Below are positions 52,201 through 62,900 of a stretch of DNA of 64,000 bases, piece by piece (positions within the stretch are counted from its first letter, which is position 1; each line of letters opens with the position of its first letter). The notes beneath the pieces were generated by a model. That model was given only the letters and a program-made list of their open reading frames with translations. It was not told the origin of the DNA and searched no databases. Source of the DNA: Nymphalis io (taxonomy: Eukaryota; Arthropoda; Insecta; Lepidoptera; Nymphalidae); the NCBI RefSeq assembly GCF_905147045.1, contig NC_065908.1, positions 8,308,001-8,372,000 on the forward strand. The letters are read 5' to 3'. Made by a program: the position numbers and the translations under genes.

Positions 52201-55200
52201 AGACACATGAAAGGTTTCTTCACGATGTTTTCCTTCACCGTCAAGCACGAGATGAATTATAATCACAAATTAAGCACATGAAAATTCAGTGGTGCTTGCC
52301 CGGTTTTGAACCCACGATCATCGGTTAAGATTCACGCGATCTAACCCCTAGGCCATTTCGGTCAACTTCTCTTAGGATGAACTGAATATAAGGTACCTTG
52401 TATCCGTCGTATTGTCAATTAATATCTCTTCTTGAAACTCCCACGTGACCACTGGTAGCGGAAACCCGACTGCGTCACACTCTAAATGCAAGTCTGATCC
52501 GATTTGAGCCTCTTTGAATACGTCCAGTGGCGGTTCTATATGTGGTGGAACTAATGAACAACAATCATTGTTATTTTTAATACACACCTTAAATACTAAA
52601 CTTAATAGCTACTTCAATTTTTATTTTCTAGAATATCATGGAATGAAGAAAAAAAACTCGCAGATTATTATAAAACTAGTTACCCGTCCATGGCATTTGC
52701 CTGCACGTGAGGGTAAACCTAACCATTTTTTTTTTTTTTCAACCTTGGGAACTAAGATTTTATGTCCCTTGTGCCTGTAATTACACTGGCTCACTCACCC
52801 TTCAAACCGGAACACAACAATATCAAGTATTGCTGTTTTGCGGTAGAATATCTGATGAGTGGGTGGTACCTACCCAGACGAGCTTGCACAAAGCCCTACC
52901 ACCAGTGATATATTGATGATTAAGAAATATTACATATATGTATGTTGAATAGTTAAGACATAAGAGCGTAACAAAAAAAAACAAATTAACTTTCGCATTT
53001 ATAATATTAGTTACGATTACTAAAGTCATGTTTTTTACAAGTCAACTATCAATATTTTTGACGAGCCGGTTGGCGTGGTTGGTAGATACTTGCCTTTCAC
53101 GCCGAAGGTTGTAGGTTCGATTCCCACCCAGGACAGACATTTGTGTGCATGAACATGTCTGTTTGTCCTGAGTCTGGGTGTAATTATCTATATAAGTATG
53201 TATTTACTAAAAGAAAAGTAGTATATGTAGTATATCAGTTGTCTGGTTTCCATAGTACAAGCTCTGTACAAGCTTAATTTGGAATCAGATGGCCGTGTGT
53301 GAAAAATGTCCCAGGATATTATTATTATATTTACCCCAAACATACACCGTGTAGTTGAGGGAGGCGGTTCCGTACTGATTGCTCGCGAGACACGTGTATT
53401 CGCCGAAGTCAGTTACGTTTGCTACGAATCTGCGAATTTAATTTTTATATATAAAAAATATAATACATTAAAGCAACATGTAACGTTTTGTCGTTAAATG
53501 TTTTTAATTTGACTAAAGGTATCTGTCGGGTTTTAATTTTTCTCGGAACTAAAACAAATCCAATAGGAAATGAAATCTGCTACGTTTTCAGTAGTTTATG
53601 GATTGTCGTGCTCGTTAACTATTTGTGGTTTTATTAGTGTAGGAGAATATTCTGAACTTGGAGCCAGAAATTTATCGTCGAGCAACAGTCTACGTATTAA
53701 GTATATGTCGTCAAAGATCAGCAAATGATTAAAATTGTGACAATTGTTTATATACTAACGCAACTCTATTTAAAAATATTCAAAGATTGCTTTACAGTAA
53801 CAGCCTGTTAATGTCCCACCGCTGGGCTAAGGCCTCCTCTCCCTTTTTGAGGAGAAGTTTTGGAACTCATTCCACCACGCCGCTCCAATGCGGGTTGGTA
53901 GAATACAATGTGGCAAAATTTCAATGAAATTAGACACATGCAGGTTTCCTCACGATGTTTTCCTTCACCGTCAAGCACGAGATGAATTATAAACACGAAT
54001 TAAGCACATGAAAATTCAGTGGTGCTTGCCCGGGTTTGAACCCACGATCATCGGTTAAGATTCACGCGTTCTAACCGCTAGGCCATCTCGACTCAATTTG
54101 TTTTAATTAGGGTTTTCCCTGTGATTAATATAGGGGCTAGATTCGGAGACACCGACCGCAGCGCGCCGGCGCGCGCGTGTCGCGCGGCGAGCGGGCGCGG
54201 CGCGCGGCGCCAGCGCACGGCGGGCGGCGGCGCCCCGCGCGCGGCGCAGCGCAGCTCCACCAGCGCGCCCTCGCGCACCGCCAGCGCCGTCTCCGCGGGC
54301 GCCGCGATCTCTGGGGGCACTACATGCGGCGTCGTGACGTGCGGGCCGTGTACCCGACGGCCCTTTAGCTATATATTAACTATCACCTCGTTCAACTGTA
54401 TTACGAGGAAGACGGTCGGAAACGGTGGAATTTTCAACCTCGGACCTCGACCTTGCTTGAAACCGTATACAGTGTACTGATAACCGGTATCCGGTATACT
54501 CGACCGAAACGGAATAGGAGAGTGGCCAAGGGAGATATTCGTTGGTTTTCGGTATACAGTTGAATATATTACTAAGTAGAAACTAGAATATGTTGCTCAA
54601 TAAACAGTAACGATAGTAAAAAAGATATTAAGTTATATATCTTTGAAAAACTAACAATTAATATGAAAACAGTCGATGTGAAAAAGTTTTTCCAAAACTC
54701 ATAAAATACCATCTATTTAATAAAAAAAAAACAAAATTGAAATAAAGAAAACATGTAATCCAAATTTAAAATATAAAAATTAGACTAAAACATTTCCAAG
54801 CTCAGAAGTAGAAATAAATGAAACTTACTATAAACAGTGATATTAAAGTCCTTGGTGACGAAGCCCAAACCGCTGCTAGCGTTACATCTGAACACGCCGG
54901 AGTCATACGTTGTCGCGTTCGCTATCACTAGAACACTGTCGTCATTCAAATATCTGGAATATATTATATAAAATATTTATAACTAATAAGCAAAATTCAG
55001 TATTAATAATAAATCTACCAAAAAATGTACTTTCCGAGAAAGTAGCTGTTTTAAACTGTATGTAGGTGTTCATCAAGGGTCTATTCCAAGTCCGCTTTTA
55101 TTTATAGTTTTATAATAGCCTTACAAACTAAGCTGTTATAGAAAAATATCAGTAGCTTGAGCTTACATTTATACAGTTATATGTTACTTAAACGAAGTTT

Positions 55201-58200
55201 TGTATACAAAACGTATGGGATATTCTCTTGAACGGTTCACTAATCATTAATAAATAATATAATAATTTTGCAAAACTTTTCAAAACCTGTTCAATTTGCT
55301 AACAATACATTCTGCAAACATAATATTAGGTCCTTACATATGAAATTGCCCCTTTGTACGGGAGGAATATAAAGTTTTTTTACTAAAATATATTTAATTA
55401 ATTAAAGTATGCACCGTTGTTATCTATGCACTTTTGCCATCTCATAGGTAGTTCATTGATCCCTTTACTAAAAAAAAAACCATGGGGGCGAGAATCAACA
55501 AACTCTTTGAAGGCGGTTTGAACTGCCATCGGAGTTGAATTTTTTTCCTTCTAAGAAGTGTTCAAAACTCCGGAAAAAATGGTAATCTGTTGGAGCAAGG
55601 TTCTGGGAGTAAGATGGATGTCGCAGAAATTCCAATTGTAGCTCATCTGACTTAGTGGTTGTTTGTTTTGCAGTGTGTGGTCTTGCGTTATCGTGAAGCA
55701 GCAGTCAACAATCTCGGTTATTTACCAGCTAGTTCTGCCTTCATGGTTTGATGTTGCTGACAATAGATATCTGCCGTAATCGTTTGGTCAGATTTTAGAA
55801 AGCTGTAGTGAACGACACCGGCGCTAGTCCACCAAACCCTCACAAGTAACTTTTTTCTAAGTCAATTTTCGTTTAGGTCAGGATTTGGCTGGGTCTCCAG
55901 GGTTCAGCCATTGCGACGAGCGCTTCCGATTATCGTACAGTATCCACTTTTCTCCCAAAAATAAATAAAACTCAAATGTACCAGCTAAATGAATTTATAA
56001 ATTTGAATTTGGAATTCTTAACCAAAGAGGAGATATTTCAGATCAAAGTGGTCAGTACGACAAAACGCTAATTTCATATGTAAGGACCTAATATAATTTC
56101 TTAAAAGATAATTTAACAAATACTTCATTTTACAACTATACTTTTTTATTTCACCAATTTTAAAATCAATATTTCTGAAATGTAATGACAAATTTCCTGG
56201 TAAATATACAATAAATTTTATATACAAGTGAAATATTTATATAACCAGAAGTTGTTTGATATATCCTATGTAATTACAATTAGTAATGTAAAATACATTG
56301 TTGTAAAATACATATTACTTTCTGAAGAAGTAGTAATTATTTATATAATAGTGTAAATAAAAAACATACTACGCACACATTACTAGAATATGTAACGGGT
56401 AATTCATCTTTTGTCCAAGTTACGATTGGCGGTGGAACTCCAGACACGTTGCACCTCAGCTGTACTTCAACACCGGACTTCACTTCTATGGGACCTTCCA
56501 AGTGATTTTCTTGAGACACATTGAATTCTGGTGGGTCTGTAATAATTTGTTGTTATAAATGAAATGCACAGACTTTGTAATATATTTATCAACATAATAT
56601 TTATATTATAATGTTTAAATTAAAGCTCCACAATAAGCATTACTAAGAAATTTTAATTTTAAGGCCTATAAGAGACTCAAAATTTATAATCCTAATGGCA
56701 TGCTATATAGCCTGAGAAAATGAACAAATCACCAAAAGACAAATGTTGCGGATTTAAAAAAGTTGCGTATGATGCCTTACACCATTTCAATTATGAACTT
56801 TAAAAATTTTTAACCAACTTTCTTGTCAATTATTAATATGTAAAATTATCAATATTATATATAATTAATTATATTATAGGTGTTTAAATGTAAATATTGG
56901 TTATAGTCATACAAAAAATAGTGAGATCAAAAGAGTCCCACAGGGTCCTATTCTATAACCCACTTTTATTTTTAAACTTACCCATCAACTCGGTAGATAA
57001 AATTCCTACGAACTGATAGGATTCCGAAATGGCCCAGTGGTCATCGGTCATCGCGTGAATCTTAACCGATGATCATGGGTTCAAACTCGGGCAGGCACCA
57101 CTGAATTTGTATGTGCTTAATTTGTGATTATAATTCATCTCGTGCTTGACGGTGAAGGAAAACATCGTGAGGAAACCTGCATGTGTCTAATTTCACTGAA
57201 ATTCAGCCACATGTGAATTCCACCATTCCGCATTGGAGCAGCGTGGTGGAATAAGCTCCAAAACCTTCTCTTCAAAAAGGGAGAGGAGGCCTAACACCAG
57301 CAGTGTGACATTCACAGGCTGTTATTGATATGATTCGTGTGTTAGGCTCTGCGGTGCAGATAATTTATTTTATTTTATTAATTTCATTGCTATTCTTCTT
57401 TCATAGAATTAAAGTCAACTTACACTGTACTATCAATTCCACATCGTAAACATCACTTCCCATTATATTCTCCGCAATACAGCGATACTTTCCAGAGTGA
57501 TATTTTTTTACTTCTGCTATTATAAGTTTGTGATTCTTTATGGATACACCATCAGGTAAGGAAGAGAAATCAGAGTTATTATTATACTGCCAAGTTATTC
57601 GCGGTTCAGGATTACCCTTAACAATTCTGTGGAGGGAACGTATTGAATAACGACAATTACAATTTATTTACTCTGTAATAACAGCTATAAATGGAAATTA
57701 TATATACATTAGTGTTGTTGTGTTCCGGAAAAAAGTGAACCAGTGTAACTACAGGCACAAGGGACATAGCATCTTACTTGTCTAGGTTGGTGGCGCATTG
57801 ACGATGCAAGGAAAGGTAAATATTTCTTACAGCGCCAATGTCTATGGGCGACCATTACCATCAGGTGACCCATTTGCCCAACCTTGCCTTCCAGTGATAT
57901 GCGGGGATTCCACGAGACGTTACAATGTAAGCTACAAATGGGAGCTTCGTTATGTTTTTTATACTCGGATGATGAAAAACAAATGAGCCAGTGTAATTAC
58001 AGGCACAAGGGACATAAAATCTTAGTTCCCAAGGTTGGTGGCGCATTGGATATGTAAGCGATGGTTGACATTTCTTACAATGCTAATGTCTAAGAGCGTT
58101 GGTGACCACTTACCATCAGGTGGTCCATATGCTCGTCCGCCTTCCTATTCTATAAAAAAAAAAAAAAAAAAAATATAAAAGATTGTGATAAAATATTAAA

Positions 58201-59883
58201 ACAGCAAAACTTACCTACATGTGAGTGTTGCCACTTTGCTTTGCTGCGTTACGATCATAGTCGGTTCTTTTGATACGAGAGGTTTTGCTAAAATATATAA
58301 TTTCACATAATAATCGATATATAGAAGGAATAATACGTAAATTATTCCTAGAGAAGCCGCCGAGAGCGAGTAATAATTATAACAATGCAACATGCGTTTA
58401 ATTTAAAATGAGGTAAGTTTCATTTATGGGTAAGTGATGCGTGTGTTAGGGTCTGTGAGAATATTATAATAAGAAATGAAACTCACGCGGATGGTCCATA
58501 AACGTGTATATTATATACACGTTATACACACAATATATGCACACAGAAGAAATAACGTTATGCAGGCATAGAAGATCACATATGTACACATAAACACGAG
58601 CACAATACTTAAACACAAAGCGAATTATTTTTAAGCGCAAGTAACGGTTATGACGGTGGTAGAATAATGAATAATGCGTAAGTCGTAAACGTTGGTAGGA
58701 TCATTCGTAGCCAATATAAAAGATCCGTCGCTCCAATGCGCTTGCACCGGTAGGCGGGGCCTCAACATAGAACAAAGGACGACGTCACGACGGAGATAAG
58801 CAATGCGGTTGTCCACTGTGTACGTTCGATCGTCCGTTGTGTCGTCAATCCAATATTCTATGTTGAGTTGGAATGTGTTGTGTAGTATGTCTGTTTGGAT
58901 GTGTGTTTAAGTATGTTTATAATATGTGTGTAAGTATGTATGTTAGTGGGATGCACATGTGGTGGACGCCACACATTAAATTATTGTATTTTGAATTTAT
59001 TGGTAAAAATGTAACAATAAATATGATTTAAAAAGCCTTAAATTAACCGTGAGACTTATCCACATAGATACCGTTATAATATTTCTTACGGAAAATATAT
59101 TTAAACCTTTCAATAAATTGCTTAAATTAAATAAACTTACCCAATCCATGCACTCCCAAGGTCCCAACGACCGACATGTTTTCAAAGCCGTTTTCCGCTT
59201 CACAAACATATCGTCCCAACTCATCAAAGTCTACTTTATGTATGCTCACAACAGTGTTGTTATCAGATATACTTATCCTGTCGTTAGTGTTGATACGAGT
59301 GTTGTTGTGATACCACGTGATGTGGGGGGTAGGGTAGGCATCGATGTCGCAGGTAAAGTTGATTTGTGAGTACATTTCTACTGATGTATCTAAATAATTA
59401 TTTCAAACGTCAGATTATTCGAATCAGCGAACTAATAAAAAGTTTTTTTTTAAATGTTATTAATATTTTTTGTCTATCTTAAAATTGGAATCGGTAGAGT
59501 TACCAAAAAAAAACTCAATACTACAATGATTACACGTACAACAACAACAACAAAACAAATGACCTGATATTTCTAATGTATATTACGATTAACTTATGAA
59601 GTAATTTAAGTAACTTTATGTAAAACGATTAAAAATATCAATATGAAATAATATGAATATTTTTAAGTACCTGTAAAACCGTTGAGAAGTGTCATTTGTC
59701 TCCTCACGTTGATAGCAACACTGTCTTGATTGATACCTTCTGAGTTTTCTCCGAAACAGAAATATGTCCCATTTATTTGTTCTCTCTGACTGTCTAGTGT
59801 GAGGACACTTTTATATACCTTCGGCTCAGGGTTCGTTACCTAATTAACAATATATATATATATATATATTGTTAATTATATTG

Positions 59884-59937
<54 letters not shown>

Positions 59938-62900
59938 AATTATATATATATATATATCAAATCATTTAAAAGTACTAAATTTATAGTCTATGATATCATC
60001 CTAATATCTTTGTAAAGTGACAATTAATACGTAAAAAGTGTGTTGTTAAAGAAGCAAGGCAAAAGAATAATAGTAACAATAATACAACAAAGCTTACCCG
60101 TGGATGTCAGCTCATATGGCCTAGCCATGGTAATATTATAAAAACAGTATTCTATCACTTACAAACGGTCGGAACACGAGTCATACACACGCGCCTCGAG
60201 TTCGGTACACACTCGGTACACAACAGTCTCGAATGCGCCGCAGTGACGAACGATGGTGACGTAAGTGTGTGATTTGTAAATATTTGAACTTAAATTAATT
60301 TTCTAATGGTAATTTTGTATTAATTTTGATGGATTACTATTAAAAAAACTTCCTATTTCGTTCGAACAAATTTCATGTTTATAAATAAAAAATATAATAT
60401 TTAACACCAAACCAGAAAGAAACTCGGTAGGTAGATGAAATTAAAATACTGTAGGCCTATCGCGTTTTTACGTACCGCGCAGCTTAGATAATTATTTGAA
60501 GTACAGGGCCGAGTCATAATACTGTATATATAACATTATCGCGGCCTAGCGGACCACTGAATTTTCATGTAGTTATGTATGTATGTTTTTGTTCATCTCA
60601 ACTTGGGCGGTGAATAAAATCATCAAGAAGATACCTGCATGTGACGGATAACAAAACTGCCCTATTAAAATAACGTGTTGGTAAAAACTCCAAACCTTCA
60701 TAAACAGGGGGAGCTCAGCAAGTAAACGGGATTCAGTTTTCCGTATTGATGTAACTTTTTTTTGGAACAGTAACTTACAACGTTAGGCAAAAATCTCTCA
60801 GTCTCCATGTGCCACACAATACGCGGTGCAGGCTTTGCTACCACAGTGCAAAATATTTGGAAAGTGGTTCCATTTAAAATTGTTATGTTTTTCGATCCTT
60901 CAATAGTCACTTCAGGTTTTATAAGAACTGTGAGTGAGATCGTATCAGATCCTGAAATTTATTTAGAAATTTATTGCAGATTATAATTTGATTGATAATT
61001 TTCAAGTCAACTAAAATGTATTTTTACAAGGAATAAATTAAACATCCATCGATAATAACTGACTGTCTAAAAATGGCAAGATTTATAGGCAGGTCACGAG
61101 GAGAGATCAAATCTATCCTTATCACAATAAAGTTAAGGTTTATAACGGTCAACCTGAATAAAATGAGATTGGTTTAAAACAGTAGATATAAAGAAATAAG
61201 AATAAAAAACATACCCTTCAAGGAATCGCGTAGAGCCACACAAGTCCAGACACCGTCGTCTGTGACATTTTTAATATCCAGCACTGCATTGTAACTACCG
61301 TTAACATCGTACTTTTTTACGGTGTTATTATTATACGACCACTGAACTTGTAAGGCATTCTCCACGTGACAGACAAATTGTACGTCCGAGTGTGCACTTT
61401 TAGTGATCATGTGAGGACCTAAGATTTGTGCTATGGGATCTAACTGTATGGTTATATTCGTTGAGTCATTTGTGTAGCCAGCTGCGAAAAGAAAAAAAAA
61501 TGTCTTTGTGATTGACGTGACGTTATTTAAATAATTTTCCCTAATCTAATATCAACAAAATATTATTTTTTTTATGTTTATTATATTAAATATTTATTAC
61601 TATGTTTGAATTTTATATACATTTTAATATATAATATAATAAAAATATTCGCTTTTATATCAAAGTTTTTACTAAGTTTTTACGTGCGAAGATTGTGTTC
61701 AAGTTTTTTTCATATGATTATTATAAATAAAACTATTCGTAAAAATTGTCAGAAATACACAAAAACACTTGTAATTTTATAAAAATATATATATTAAAAG
61801 TAATTTCAAAGAACTCACCTCTATTAACAGCAACGCACGTAAACATACCGCTGTCTCTTTCACTTAAATTCCGTATCGTTTTGTTAAACGTGTAGTAACC
61901 GTCCAAGGTAGGCTCTAATTTGACATCAACCACTAGAAAGCGAAGAACGGCTTTCAATCTGACACTAATGTTATTAATGGCTACAAATATCAACGAGTCC
62001 ATAACATATATAAAATAATATGAATACATGATGATTTTTAGCGAGACTAGGCACTGCGCTGAACATGTTATAGTTCAAAAGTGTATGCGCAAATGCAAGT
62101 GAACTCGTAAATCTGATGGGATGGAAAACCCATCACAAAAAATATCAAGCGCAGGAATAACGACTTTACGTGCTTAGTGAGGCATGGGATTGTAAGCATT
62201 ACCAACTTTGTCCCTCCAGACTTGGAAAAATATTGACAAATATCACTATTTTTGGAAACGGACCTTAAGACCTGCAAATTTACAAGCTATCACTAAACCA
62301 ACGAATTGATCATTAAGAAATATTCTATTAGTAAAAGCCGTCGGTTGGCTAACTTTCGACCAGTTGCTGCATGAAACTTACCATAACTCTGCAACGTGCC
62401 GTTGAAAATAATCTGCGTGCGTTGTAGCAGAGCTTCACTGAACACGTCGCAGGTGATTGTTAAGTCTTCGTGTTCAGACAATGATGCATTCACCGTTGAG
62501 ATGTTTACTTGGGGTGGATCAACTAAGGGTGAAATAAAAAACCATTACTTTGATGATTTCAATGACATCAGTGGTAAAATTTTGCCTATTCACTCATATT
62601 TTATTCTATCTACGCCAATTAATACAAAGAATTGTAGTCAGTCAAAGGCTGTAATTTCGTAAAACTATTTTACTTAAATACGTACTACTTTAACTAATAA
62701 TACCGAATGGTCTCACCGATCAAATCGACGACGGTACTCGCTCTACTCCGCCCCGCGACGTTTCTGGCTACACAGTAGTAAACTCCAACATCTCCTTCAC
62801 TCATATCTTCAATAACATACTCTGCCGTCACACTTTGTCTGTTCAGACATAAAAATGTTTAAGTTATAATAATAATAATATCCTGGGACATTTTTCACAC

